Assembly (NCBI GenBank): GCA_045634365.1
Contig: JAZRAC010000056.1
Location: forward strand, 1 to 18,370
Direction of reading: 5' to 3'
DNA from: HGM04593 sp045634365
GTDB taxonomy: Bacteria > Bacteroidota > Bacteroidia > Bacteroidales > Bacteroidaceae
Length of the DNA: 18,370 bases
The position numbers and the translations under genes were made by a program. Below are positions 8,145-16,835 of this stretch, one piece after another. The first letter of the stretch is position 1, and each line of letters starts with the position of its first letter. The notes below the pieces were generated by a model, which saw nothing but the letters and a program-made list of their open reading frames with translations, did no database searches and had not been told where the DNA came from.

Positions 8145-8393
8145 ACAATAGTGCCACACTGCACTATCATCCAAAATGCAGGGCTCCTGCGCAAACAAGG
8201 CAAGCCCTCACAATATAATCAAAAAAACAGACAGGCAAAGCCGCCCGTTTGCATTTAACTGATTGACAGACAACAATTTACACATCCGTCAATGTCCCCA
8301 AGGTATACACTTTTCGCAAGAAACACATACAAATTCGCATAAAATTCACCCGACAAAAGCATCGGAAAAACACAACACGCAATTCGCAAAACA
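8145..8393 (+). promoter_or_regulatory. Long 5' leader of the polysaccharide operon, possibly regulatory
   Basis: About 250 untranslated bases precede the first gene. Short helices can be drawn: AGGGCT with AGCCCT near 8180-8212, and GCAAA with TTTGC near 8236-8253. Bacteroides capsule operons often have a leader in which a NusG-like UpxY factor controls read-through. No upxY gene is visible in this window, so such control here is only a suggestion. No known riboswitch class is recognisable. Confidence 0.3.
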
Positions 8394-10799
8394 ATGAAAG
8401 ATACAACCAAAAAACAAAGAGCATTAGAAAGCGAAAGCAACATCAACATAGTAGAAATACTATACGCCTGCTTAACACATTGGCACTGGTTCGTAATATC
8501 ACTCCTCATAGCCCTCGGCTTTGCAGCCCACAAGATAGCAACCACCCCGCCCACCTACACCCGATACTGCGAAGTGCTCATAAAATCAAAAAGCAAGACG
8601 CCATCATTGGACGAGCAAATGGCCAATTTCGCCAATATGGGAATACGCACCACCACCAACACCTACAACGAAATATACACTTTCCGTTCATCGGAAATAA
8701 TAGGCAAAGTGGTAAACAAACTCAATTTAAGAACACAATACGAAAAAGAAGGCACATTTCACCCTATTGCCCTATACGGCGAGTCGCTGCCTGTAACAAT
8801 AGACTTTTACGAGCTCGAAGAGAGCAGCTCGGCAACAGCCACAATCGACATAACCACCGAGGGAGAATTCACACTCTACAATTTCACTCACAACGGCACC
8901 CCTCTCGAAAGCGAGCCCATCAGCGGTGAACTGCTCAACGGAATAGCCCTCACCGAAACCCCACTCGGCAAAGCATTCATACGAAAGAACAGCAACATTG
9001 ATGGCAATAGCACAATAAAAGTAAAACACACAAGCCTTCAAACAGCAATAGGAATAACCGGCAGCAAGCTATCGTTCAGCCTCAAAGGAGAAGACAGCGA
9101 AATTATCACAATCAGAATAAACGATAGTTCGATAGAGCGTGCCGACGACATTCTCGCAACCCTCATCAACGTATACAACGAAAATTGGATAGAGGACAAG
9201 AACAAGGCAGCCGAGGGAACACTCAAATTCATAGAGACACGCCTCTCCTACATCAGCGAGGAACTCGAAGAGGTCGACAACGACATTTCATCCTACAAAA
9301 GCCGCAACCTCCTCCCCGACATTGGTGCAACCACCTCTATGCACATAAGCAAGAACCGCAGCAACATAAACAAACTGCAACAGCTGAACAACGACCTTCA
9401 AAGTATGAAGGACGTGTTACACAAACTACAAAGAATTTCGGCCAACGAAATGTTGCCATTCGGAGTAACCCTCAGCAACAACTCCATAAACAACCAGATT
9501 GCCGACTACAACCAGTCCCTCATAGAACGCAACGAACAAGCACAAAAGAGCAGCGACAACAACCCTGTGATAAAGAAACTAAATCTGGCCCTTGCAGCAA
9601 AGCGCGAAGCTATCATAGCTGCAATAAAAACCACCATAAAGAAAACCGAAACAGAGATAAGCACATTAGAAAAAGAGACCAAAAAGACCATCGCAGAAAT
9701 CTCAAAGAACCCCGAACAGACAAAATATCTCGCATCGGCCGAGCGTGAACAGAGCGTAAAAGAGAAACTCTACCTCTTCCTGCTTCAAAAGCGCGAAGAG
9801 AACCAACTCTCACAAGCCTTCACCGCATACAGAACCCGAGTAATAACAACCCCCACAGGCAGCACCTCCCCCACCGCCCCGGTGAAACAAGGCATCATAA
9901 TGATGGCCATAGCCATCGGGCTCGGGCTTCCCGCCGCCATAATCGTTCTGCGCGAATTGGCCAACACCCGCATACGCGGTCGCAAAGACATTGAAAATAT
10001 AACAGCCCCCATAATAGGCGAAATTCCTCAACTGCCCGGTACAACAAAGAAAAAAAGGCTGCCTTGGAGAAAAGACAAAGAAAAAAGCGACAAAATAACG
10101 GTAGTGGTAGAGGATGGCAACCGCAACATCATCAACGAAGCCTTCCGCGTGCTGCGCACCAACATCGAAATGCTCACACGCGACAAAGCGCACAGCGTAA
10201 TCATAAGCACCTCGTTCAACCCCGGCAGCGGAAAGACCTTCTGCATAATAAATTCGGCAATTTCACTCGCCATAAAAGGCGACAAAATAATAATTATTGA
10301 CGGAGATATGCGCCACGCCTCATTAAGCGAGTATGTATCATCGCCCCAAAAAGGCATAAGCAACTATCTTGCAGCAGATGTAGAGAACATCAACGATGTA
10401 ATAATCGCCGACAAGAGCTATCCCAATCTGCACATTCTGCCCGTGGGAACAATACCGCCCAACCCCACCGAGCTGCTCGAAAGCCCCCGTTTCGCCACAC
10501 TCATAGAGAAACTGAAAGAGGAGTACAAATACATACTCATCGACTGCCCTCCGATAGATATGGTAGCCGACACGCATATTATTGAAAAATTCGCCGACCG
10601 CACCTTCTTCCTCGTCCGTGCCAACGTAATGGAGCGCAATATGGTGCCGGAACTCGAAACACTCTACACCGAGAACAAATTGAAAAACCTTGCAGTTATA
10701 CTCAACGGAGTATATGCCGGCAGCAACCGTTACGGCTACAAATACAGCTACCGATACGGTTACCACAACAGCTACCACTACGGATACGGACAAAAATAA
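8394..10799 (+). CDS. Wzc-like polysaccharide co-polymerase with BY-kinase domain
   Basis: An 801-residue inner-membrane protein that would control chain length and export of the surface polysaccharide. It has a cytoplasmic N-terminal stretch, TM1 (about 32-48), and a periplasmic Wzz-type region with coiled coils (about 270-350 and 385-440). The proline-rich segment before TM2 lies at about 482-498 and TM2 at about 500-520. The bacterial tyrosine kinase domain (about 565-780) has Walker A FNPGSGKTF (608-616, Lys614), Walker A' IIIIDGDMR (632-640) and Walker B ILIDCPP (714-720). The C-terminus (780-798) is a tyrosine cluster with nine tyrosines in 19 residues, the expected autophosphorylation tail. 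A Wza-type outer-membrane partner, usual next door, is absent. It is the first gene of a plus-strand operon, 44 bases ahead of the SGNH hydrolase gene. The ATG at 8394 fits the short N-terminus. Confidence 0.94.
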   Translation: MKDTTKKQRALESESNINIVEILYACLTHWHWFVISLLIALGFAAHKIATTPPTYTRYCEVLIKSKSKTPSLDEQMANFANMGIRTTTNTYNEIYTFRSSEIIGKVVNKLNLRTQYEKEGTFHPIALYGESLPVTIDFYELEESSSATATIDITTEGEFTLYNFTHNGTPLESEPISGELLNGIALTETPLGKAFIRKNSNIDGNSTIKVKHTSLQTAIGITGSKLSFSLKGEDSEIITIRINDSSIERADDILATLINVYNENWIEDKNKAAEGTLKFIETRLSYISEELEEVDNDISSYKSRNLLPDIGATTSMHISKNRSNINKLQQLNNDLQSMKDVLHKLQRISANEMLPFGVTLSNNSINNQIADYNQSLIERNEQAQKSSDNNPVIKKLNLALAAKREAIIAAIKTTIKKTETEISTLEKETKKTIAEISKNPEQTKYLASAEREQSVKEKLYLFLLQKREENQLSQAFTAYRTRVITTPTGSTSPTAPVKQGIIMMAIAIGLGLPAAIIVLRELANTRIRGRKDIENITAPIIGEIPQLPGTTKKKRLPWRKDKEKSDKITVVVEDGNRNIINEAFRVLRTNIEMLTRDKAHSVIISTSFNPGSGKTFCIINSAISLAIKGDKIIIIDGDMRHASLSEYVSSPQKGISNYLAADVENINDVIIADKSYPNLHILPVGTIPPNPTELLESPRFATLIEKLKEEYKYILIDCPPIDMVADTHIIEKFADRTFFLVRANVMERNMVPELETLYTENKLKNLAVILNGVYAGSNRYGYKYSYRYGYHNSYHYGYGQK

Positions 10800-10843
10800 C
10801 CATAAGAAACATATTTTAAACAACAAAACAACAACTTCTTAAA

Positions 10844-11533
10844 ATGAAGACCTACCGCGAACATCTGAAAAGAGTATACAACAACACCCACGACCGCGAA
10901 CCAATCGAATGGGGAAACACCTGGATCGACAAAGCACCCGACACAAACACCAAGCGCATACTCCTTGTGGGAGAAAGCACATCGCGTATGGTTCGCAGCA
11001 CCCTTGCCCGAATGTCGGGCTACGCAGTAGATATGATAGGCACATCCTCGCGCCTCGACGACGAACTCTTCGTGAACCAAATAGACTCCTACTTCAACAA
11101 TTTCACATATAAATACGATGCCATTGTCATACAAATAGGACATCACGGCAGGGAGCCCCGCCGAGAGCACAACAACATAGAGCAAGACTACCAAGAATTC
11201 CGCGAAGCATTCGACTCGCTCATCACCTACCTGAAAAACATCAGCAACAACATAACGGTGGAAACAATCTTCGACTCCATCATCCCCAATAAATCGTGGC
11301 ATAAATTCTTCATACACCGTGGGTGGATAAAGGAAAAAAAAGACGACGAAATAAACAACGTAACCACCCGTCGCAACCAAATTATGCAAGAAGTGGCACA
11401 GGCCCACAACCTGAAATTCCTCGACATTAACCCCATAGTCGACCGCACCAACTACATACACATCGACCACACACACTTCGAGGATAAAGCAAAAGCCTAC
11501 ATCGCAGCAGAAATGCTAAAAGTGATAGAATAA
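10844..11533 (+). CDS. SGNH/GDSL-family hydrolase, likely polysaccharide-associated
   Basis: A 229-residue protein with the SGNH hydrolase blocks. Block I is ILLVGESTSR with nucleophile Ser45. Block II has Gly66 in IGTSSR. Block III is IQIGHHG (about 97-102), where the usual Asn is replaced by His. Block V is IDHTHFE with Asp208 and His211. This family includes acyl- and acetyl-esterases and O-acetyltransferase partners that modify glycans. Given its place between the BY-kinase and a UDP-glucose dehydrogenase, O-acyl editing of the polymer or its precursors is a fair inference. It has no signal peptide or membrane segment, so it appears cytoplasmic. The ugd ATG follows its stop after two bases, which indicates translational coupling. 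The substrate is unknown. Confidence 0.75.
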   Translation: MKTYREHLKRVYNNTHDREPIEWGNTWIDKAPDTNTKRILLVGESTSRMVRSTLARMSGYAVDMIGTSSRLDDELFVNQIDSYFNNFTYKYDAIVIQIGHHGREPRREHNNIEQDYQEFREAFDSLITYLKNISNNITVETIFDSIIPNKSWHKFFIHRGWIKEKKDDEINNVTTRRNQIMQEVAQAHNLKFLDINPIVDRTNYIHIDHTHFEDKAKAYIAAEMLKVIE

Positions 11534-11535
11534 CA

Positions 11536-12774
11536 ATGAGAATAACGGTAACAGGAACAGGATACGTAGGATTAAGCATTGCCATTCTCTTGGCTCAACA
11601 CAACCAAGTGACGGCAGTAGACATCGTACCACAAAAAGTGGATATGATAAACAAAGGCCTCTCACCCATAAAGGACGAATACATAGAACAGTTCCTACGC
11701 GAGAAAAAACTGAACCTCACCGCCACCACCGACTCTGCAACAGCCTACAAGAGTGCCGAATACATAATAGTGGCAACCCCCACAAATTACGACAATACAC
11801 GTAACTTCTTCGACACCACAGCAGTAGAAAGCGTAATAGAAGAGGCCGTAACCATCAACCCACAAGCCACAATAGTAATAAAAAGCACAATACCGGTGGG
11901 CTACACAAGCAACATAAGCGAGAAATACAAAAACGCCAACATACTCTTCTCGCCCGAATTCCTGCGCGAAGGCAAAGCCCTGTACGACAACCTCTACCCC
12001 AGCCGCATAATCGTCGGGCACCCACAAGGAAACAAACACCTTGCCGCAGCCGCACACACCTTTGCCGGCCTTTTACAGCAAGGAGCCATAAAAGAGAATA
12101 TAGAAACACTGTTTATGGGCACCACCGAGGCCGAAGCTGTCAAGCTATTCGCCAACACCTATCTGGCCCTGCGCGTGAGCTACTTTAACGAGCTCGACAC
12201 ATACGCCGAAATGCGCGGTCTCTCGACAAGCGACATAATAAAAGGTGTAGGGCTCGACCCCCGCATCGGCACCCACTACAACAACCCCTCCTTCGGCTAC
12301 GGTGGCTACTGCCTACCCAAGGACACCAAGCAACTGCTCGCCAATTACAGCGATGTACCACAAACCCTCATAAAAGCCATTGTCGACAGCAATGTAACCC
12401 GCAAAGACTTCATAGCCGACCAAATACTCAAAAAAGCCGGCTACTACGACTATTACAGCAGTGGCGACTACAATCGGGAACACGAAAAGCAGTGCACCAT
12501 AGGCGTCTATCGCCTCACAATGAAAACCAGCAGCGACAATTTCCGTCACTCCTCCATACAAGGCATTATGAAACGCATAAAAGCCAAAGGAGCCAATGTA
12601 ATAATATACGAACCCACGCTCGACGATGGCACCACCTTCTTCGGCAGCAAAATAGTGAACAACCTCTCCCTGTTCAAGCAACAATCACAAGCCATCTTGG
12701 CCAACCGCTACGACAGCAACCTCGACGATGTAACAGAGAAGGTCTACACCCGCGACATTTTCCATAAAGACTGA
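11536..12774 (+). CDS. ugd: UDP-glucose 6-dehydrogenase
   Basis: A 412-residue NAD-dependent dehydrogenase that oxidises UDP-glucose twice to UDP-glucuronate. The N-terminal Rossmann motif is GTGYVG (7-12), followed by VATPTNYD (79-86), the PEFLREG substrate loop (140-146), Lys203 and Asn207, and the catalytic Cys259 in FGYGGYCLPKDT. The spacing closely follows the short E. coli-type Ugd. WecC downstream is a paralogue in the same superfamily, but the YxGYCLPKDT form with FLREG points to UDP-glucose here. A UDP-GalNAc or UDP-GlcNAc dehydrogenase is less likely. The C-terminal UDP-binding domain contains an insertion-like tyrosine-rich segment near 302-312. It starts two bases after the SGNH stop and lies 33 bases before wecB. 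Confidence 0.93.
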   Translation: MRITVTGTGYVGLSIAILLAQHNQVTAVDIVPQKVDMINKGLSPIKDEYIEQFLREKKLNLTATTDSATAYKSAEYIIVATPTNYDNTRNFFDTTAVESVIEEAVTINPQATIVIKSTIPVGYTSNISEKYKNANILFSPEFLREGKALYDNLYPSRIIVGHPQGNKHLAAAAHTFAGLLQQGAIKENIETLFMGTTEAEAVKLFANTYLALRVSYFNELDTYAEMRGLSTSDIIKGVGLDPRIGTHYNNPSFGYGGYCLPKDTKQLLANYSDVPQTLIKAIVDSNVTRKDFIADQILKKAGYYDYYSSGDYNREHEKQCTIGVYRLTMKTSSDNFRHSSIQGIMKRIKAKGANVIIYEPTLDDGTTFFGSKIVNNLSLFKQQSQAILANRYDSNLDDVTEKVYTRDIFHKD

Positions 12775-12807
12775 TACACCTTATATATAATAGCAAATAA
12801 AAACTAT

Positions 12808-13962
12808 ATGAGAACAATAATGCTAGTATTCGGGACACGCCCCGAGGCCATAAAAATGGCACCACTGGTAAAAGAGTTTCAAAAGCACCCCGACACCTTC
12901 AAAACCGTAGTATGTGTAACAGGCCAGCACCGCCAAATGCTCGACCAAGTGCTTCAACTCTTTGAAATAACCCCCGACTACGACCTGAACATAATGAAAC
13001 AAGGGCAAGACCTCTACGATGTAACAGCCCGTGTGCTCGTGGGAATGCGCGACGTATTAAAAGAGGTACAACCCGATGTTGTACTCGTGCACGGCGACAC
13101 CACCACCAGCACCGCAGCAGCCCTTGCAGCCTTCTACCAACAGATACCCGTAGGGCACGTCGAAGCCGGCCTTCGCACACACAACATATACAGCCCGTGG
13201 CCCGAGGAGATGAACCGACAAATCACAGGCCGCATAGCCACATACAACTTCGCACCCACCCCGCTCAGCCGGCAGAACCTATTGCGCGAGGCAGTGACCG
13301 AAGAGAGCATCACCGTAACCGGTAACACAGTAATCGACGCACTCTATTGGGTGGTAAGCAAAATAAAAGAGGACAAAGCACTCAACGAAGAACTCAAAAA
13401 CCTCCTTGCCACAGCCGGCTACGATGTAACCCGCCTCGATGGAGGCAAAAAACTGGTGCTCATCACAGGCCACCGCCGCGAAAACTTCGGCGACGGCTTC
13501 ATAAATATGTGTACTGCCATACGCGACCTCACACAAAAATACCCCGATGTAGATTTTGTCTACCCCATGCACCTCAACCCCAACGTGCGCAAGCCCATAC
13601 ACGAAGTATTCGGCGAAGATTTGAGCAATCTCGGCAATATGTTCTTCATTGAACCCCTTGAATACCTCTCGTTCGTATACCTTATGGAGAAGAGCAACAT
13701 TGTGCTCACCGACAGCGGTGGCATACAGGAGGAGGCACCCGGCCTTGGCAAGCCCGTACTTGTTATGCGCGACACCACCGAGCGCCCCGAAGCACTCGAA
13801 GCCGGCACCGTGAAACTCGTTGGCACCAACTATCAAAAAATAGTCGACGAAGTATCATCACTCCTCGACGATGAGGCACACTACAACCAAATGAGCCACG
13901 CCGTCAACCCCTACGGCGACGGCCTTGCCTGCGGCAGAATAGTGGAAAAATTAAGCAAATAA
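12808..13962 (+). CDS. wecB: UDP-N-acetylglucosamine 2-epimerase (non-hydrolysing)
   Basis: A 384-residue cytoplasmic epimerase interconverting UDP-GlcNAc and UDP-ManNAc. The family signatures are in order: FGTRPEAIKM (8-17), HGDTTTS with Asp97, HVEAGLRT with Glu119, PEEMNR with Glu133, TGHRRENFG with His222, and TDSGGIQEEAP (301-311) for UDP binding. The length is typical. It forms a pair with wecC 30 bases downstream to make UDP-ManNAcA. The HVEAGLRT and non-hydrolysing-type GHRRE motifs argue against the hydrolysing NeuC-type enzyme. The ATG at 12808 begins the first Rossmann-like strand. Confidence 0.96.
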   Translation: MRTIMLVFGTRPEAIKMAPLVKEFQKHPDTFKTVVCVTGQHRQMLDQVLQLFEITPDYDLNIMKQGQDLYDVTARVLVGMRDVLKEVQPDVVLVHGDTTTSTAAALAAFYQQIPVGHVEAGLRTHNIYSPWPEEMNRQITGRIATYNFAPTPLSRQNLLREAVTEESITVTGNTVIDALYWVVSKIKEDKALNEELKNLLATAGYDVTRLDGGKKLVLITGHRRENFGDGFINMCTAIRDLTQKYPDVDFVYPMHLNPNVRKPIHEVFGEDLSNLGNMFFIEPLEYLSFVYLMEKSNIVLTDSGGIQEEAPGLGKPVLVMRDTTERPEALEAGTVKLVGTNYQKIVDEVSSLLDDEAHYNQMSHAVNPYGDGLACGRIVEKLSK

Positions 13963-13992
13963 CATAGAAATAATAACACAAAGAACAATATA

Positions 13993-15198
13993 ATGAAAGC
14001 ATGTTTTATGGGACTCGGCTACATAGGCCTCCCCACAGCAATTATTGCAGCAAAGCACGGAATCGACGTTGTCGGCGTCGACATTAACCCCAAAGTGGTA
14101 GAAGTAACCAACCAAGGCAAGCTCCACATCATCGAGCCCGGAATGGAGGAGATGTTGCAGGAAGTTATCGCTAGCGGCAAGTTCAAAGCCTACACCAAGC
14201 CACAGGAGAGTGATGCCTATTTTATGGTAGTTCCCACCCCCTTCAAAGGCAACCACGAACCCGATGTATCGTACGTGGAGGCAGCCACCCGCGCAGTTCT
14301 TCCCCTTCTCAAAGAGGGCGACCTCTATGTAATCGAGAGCACATCCCCCATCGGCACCACAGAAATGATGGCAGAAATCATCTTCACCGAGCGCCCCGAA
14401 CTCAAAGACAAGATATACATTGCCTACTGCCCAGAGCGCGTGCTCCCCGGTAACGTAATCTATGAGCTTGTTCACAACGACCGCGTACTCGGCGGTCTCA
14501 CCCCCGAAAGTACCGACAAGGCAATTGAGTTCTATTCGCAATTCGTGCAAGGCAAACTTCACAAGACCAACAGCCGCACAGCCGAGATGTGCAAGCTCAC
14601 CGAGAACAGCAGCCGCGACGTTCAGATAGCCTTCGCCAACGAGCTCTCACTCATCTGCGACAAGGCAGGCATAAACGTATGGGAACTCATTGAACTTGCC
14701 AACAAGCACCCGCGTGTAAACATACTCCAACCCGGTTGCGGCGTTGGCGGCCACTGTATCGCGGTAGACCCCTACTTTATCACAGCCGACTACCCAGCCG
14801 AGAGCAAAATCATTGCCACTGCACGTGAAATAAACAACTACAAGAGCTTATGGTGTGCCGAGAAAGTAAAAAGCACAATGCTCGAATTTGAATTGAAGAA
14901 CGGCCGCAAGCCCACCGTAGCAATGATGGGCCTCGCCTTCAAACCCAATATCGATGACCTGCGCGAAAGCCCCTCAAAAAGCATCGTAGGCAAAGTGATG
15001 CAAATGTGCAACAACGCCGACATACTCATAGTGGAGCCAAATGTAAGCGAGCACAAGCAGTTCAAGCTCACACCTTATAAAGAGGCATTCGATGCTGCCG
15101 ACATCGTGGTAATGCTCACCGCCCACAACGAGTTCAAGACACTCCCCTGGGACGAGAGCAAAATAATACTCGATTTCTGCGGTATCTACAAGAAATAA
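13993..15198 (+). CDS. wecC: UDP-N-acetyl-D-mannosamine dehydrogenase
   Basis: A 401-residue NAD-dependent 4-electron dehydrogenase that turns UDP-ManNAc into UDP-ManNAcA. It shows GLGYIGLP (7-14) of the Rossmann fold, VVPTPFKG (79-86), ESTSPIGTT, YCPERVLPG (145-153), Lys201 and Asn205, and the catalytic Cys255 in GVGGHCIAVDPYF. The HCIAVDPYF form is that of the WecC/WbpA group and not Ugd. Next to wecB this supports ManNAcA, a common uronic acid of bacterial capsules. It is the last recognisable polysaccharide gene here: six bases after its stop the structured repeat A begins. Confidence 0.95.
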   Translation: MKACFMGLGYIGLPTAIIAAKHGIDVVGVDINPKVVEVTNQGKLHIIEPGMEEMLQEVIASGKFKAYTKPQESDAYFMVVPTPFKGNHEPDVSYVEAATRAVLPLLKEGDLYVIESTSPIGTTEMMAEIIFTERPELKDKIYIAYCPERVLPGNVIYELVHNDRVLGGLTPESTDKAIEFYSQFVQGKLHKTNSRTAEMCKLTENSSRDVQIAFANELSLICDKAGINVWELIELANKHPRVNILQPGCGVGGHCIAVDPYFITADYPAESKIIATAREINNYKSLWCAEKVKSTMLEFELKNGRKPTVAMMGLAFKPNIDDLRESPSKSIVGKVMQMCNNADILIVEPNVSEHKQFKLTPYKEAFDAADIVVMLTAHNEFKTLPWDESKIILDFCGIYKK

Positions 15199-15204
15199 TT
15201 ACCG

Positions 15205-15390
15205 ACAAACAAAGGGCGCACACACCGGTGCGCCCCTACGGTAAAAACGCAAGGGCCGTCCACAGTGTCTGCCCCACAAAAAAAGAGAAAAGAACAGAAA
15301 GACAAATTAAACTGTCCCTCTTATAGAGGGACGAGTGAAACGGAGGGAGTCCCCCACCCACAGGCGCTTGGCCGTGCCTGTGGGAACAAA
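15205..15390 (+). repeat. Structured intergenic repeat, copy A
   Basis: A 186-base unit from ACAAACAAAGGG to TGTGGGAACAAA that recurs as copies B and C. Hairpins: GGGCGCAC/GTGCGCCC (15214-15221 with 15228-15235), a weaker ACGGT/GCCGT helix, GTCCCTCT/AGAGGGAC (15314-15321 with 15325-15332), and CCCACAGGC/GCCTGTGGG (15357-15365 with 15376-15384). The first hairpin lies 15 bases past the wecC stop but has no U tract, so it is not an ordinary terminator. No protein is encoded on either strand. Copies A and C differ mainly in the last hairpin and in the length of one A run. Confidence 0.93.
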
Positions 15391-15439
15391 AAATTTATCG
15401 AACAATACAAATCTCAACAGAAGCGATAGTTTTTACATT

Positions 15440-16480
15440 ATGAAACAAATACAGATTCATAATACCGAAAATATCATTGCCGACATTAAAGAAATTATAG
15501 AGCAGGCAAAAGACCAGGCCTACGCCTCTATCAACACATTGATGATTCAATCGAATTGGTTGGTTGGTCGTCGCATTGTGGAGGAAGAGCAAGGCGGTGC
15601 TTCACGAGCAGAATATGGCAAAGCTTTGTTGAAAAATCTTGCCACGGAGTTGATGCCCATATATGGCAATTCATATTCAGCCCGTCGCTTGCAGGATTAT
15701 CGTCAATTCTACCTCTATTTCAAGGATATAGAGATTTGGCACTCGCGAGTGCCAAATCTCACTTGGACTCATTATCGTGAACTGCTTACTGTCTATGACG
15801 AAACTGCTCGCCATTGGTATATGCAAGAGGCATCAAAAGAGATGTGGAGTGTTCGTACACTTCATCGTAATATATCATCGCAATACTACTATCGTTTGTT
15901 GCAGTCACAAACAAAGGATATGGTAATAGATGAAATGAAGCAGATTACAGCACCTATGCAAGGTGACAAATTGGAGTTTATAAAAAACCCCGTTGTTGCA
16001 GAATTTTTAGGGTTGGCTCATAATACCAAATTCTCGGAAACAGAATTGGAGAGTGCAATAATAACCCATCTTCAAAAATTCATTATGGAATTGGGAAAGG
16101 GTTATGCCTTTGTCGCCCGTCAACAACATATCCGCACAGATATGGGCGACTTTTACATCGACCTCGTATTCTATAACTACATTCTCAAATGTTTTATGCT
16201 TGTTGACTTGAAGACTGAACAAATAAGCCATCAAGATGTAGGACAAATGGATATGTATGTAAGAATGTACGATGAACTTAAAAGAACAGAAGGAGATAAC
16301 CCCACAATCGGACTTATTCTTTGTTCTCGAACAAGTGAGGATATGGCACGATACTCTATGCTCAAAGACAACGACCGTTTGTTCCAAGCAAAGTATCTCA
16401 CATTCTTGCCAACGAAAGAGGAATTGACAAATGAGATAGAGCGTCAAAAAATGATATTTAGATTACAACAAGGAAAATAA
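15440..16480 (+). CDS. YhcG/DUF1016-family PD-(D/E)xK nuclease-domain protein
   Basis: A 346-residue protein of the DUF1016 (YhcG) family. It has a helical N-terminal domain (about 10-150, with QSNWLVGRRIVEEEQGG) and a C-terminal PD-(D/E)xK nuclease-like domain (about 175-330). Catalytic candidates are Asp241 in FYIDLVFYN and the DLK of FMLVDLKTE (Asp256, Lys258). Family members are often found on mobile elements and near restriction-modification genes. Their role is not settled; DNA cleavage or defence is inferred from the fold. No signal peptide or membrane segment is present. I start at the ATG at 15440, because the longer frame begins inside repeat A. The stop's last base is the first base of repeat B. 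Codons are more A/T-rich than in wecC, suggesting separate origin. Confidence 0.9.
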   Translation: MKQIQIHNTENIIADIKEIIEQAKDQAYASINTLMIQSNWLVGRRIVEEEQGGASRAEYGKALLKNLATELMPIYGNSYSARRLQDYRQFYLYFKDIEIWHSRVPNLTWTHYRELLTVYDETARHWYMQEASKEMWSVRTLHRNISSQYYYRLLQSQTKDMVIDEMKQITAPMQGDKLEFIKNPVVAEFLGLAHNTKFSETELESAIITHLQKFIMELGKGYAFVARQQHIRTDMGDFYIDLVFYNYILKCFMLVDLKTEQISHQDVGQMDMYVRMYDELKRTEGDNPTIGLILCSRTSEDMARYSMLKDNDRLFQAKYLTFLPTKEELTNEIERQKMIFRLQQGK

Positions 16481-16664
16481 CAAACAAAGGGCGTACACAC
16501 CGGTGCGCCCCTACGGTAAAAACGCAAGGGCCGTCCACAGTGTCTGCCCCACAAAGAAAAGAGAAAAGAACAGAAAGGCAAATTAAACTGTCCCTCTTAT
16601 AGAGGGACGAGTGAAACGGAGGGAGTCCCCCACCCACAAGTGCTTGACCGTGCCTGTGGGAACA
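16480..16664 (+). repeat. Structured intergenic repeat, copy B
   Basis: It begins on the last base of the nuclease-gene stop codon and runs for 185 bases in step with A and C. Changes include GGGCGTAC for GGGCGCAC in the first stem, which still pairs by a G-U wobble, and CCCACAAGT in the last stem, which leaves one A-C mismatch plus a wobble. The GTCCCTCT/AGAGGGAC hairpin is unchanged. The 3' edge reads GGGAACACAC where A and C read GGGAACAAA. Confidence 0.92.
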
Positions 16665-16710
16665 CACGGGAGAAAAGTAAAAGTACACAAAAGCAACAAA
16701 CTAATCCCGA

Positions 16711-16738
16711 CCCACAGGTACTTGGCTGTGCCTGTGGG
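16711..16738 (+). repeat. Solitary 3'-hairpin of the structured repeat (B2)
   Basis: CCCACAGGT (16711-16719) and GCCTGTGGG (16730-16738) with loop ACTTGGCTGT reproduce only the last hairpin of the repeat, 46 bases after copy B ends. The preceding bases (TCCCGACCCACAG) also resemble the junction before hairpin 3 in the complete copies. It looks like the remnant of a fourth unit, left by deletion of its 5' part and any gene it carried. Confidence 0.8.
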
Positions 16739-16835
16739 AAGAAAAAAGAAAGATAAATATAAAAAGAAACAAGTGGTAGAACAAATATAATTTTAGAAAT
16801 AAAGTTCACTCATTATAAACTAAAATCAACATCTT

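Noticed and set aside
15214..15235. Repeat hairpin 1 as an intrinsic terminator of wecC
   Set aside because: The G/C stem is followed by CTACGG and not by a T run. Weak Rho-independent termination or RNA stabilisation cannot be excluded, but the classical form is absent.
16458..16688. A minus-strand frame across repeat B (and a matching one across repeat C) encoding a repeated Pro/Ser/Arg peptide
   Set aside because: The frames exist only because the repeat recurs. The changes between copies preserve base pairing, not a reading frame, and no start context fits.
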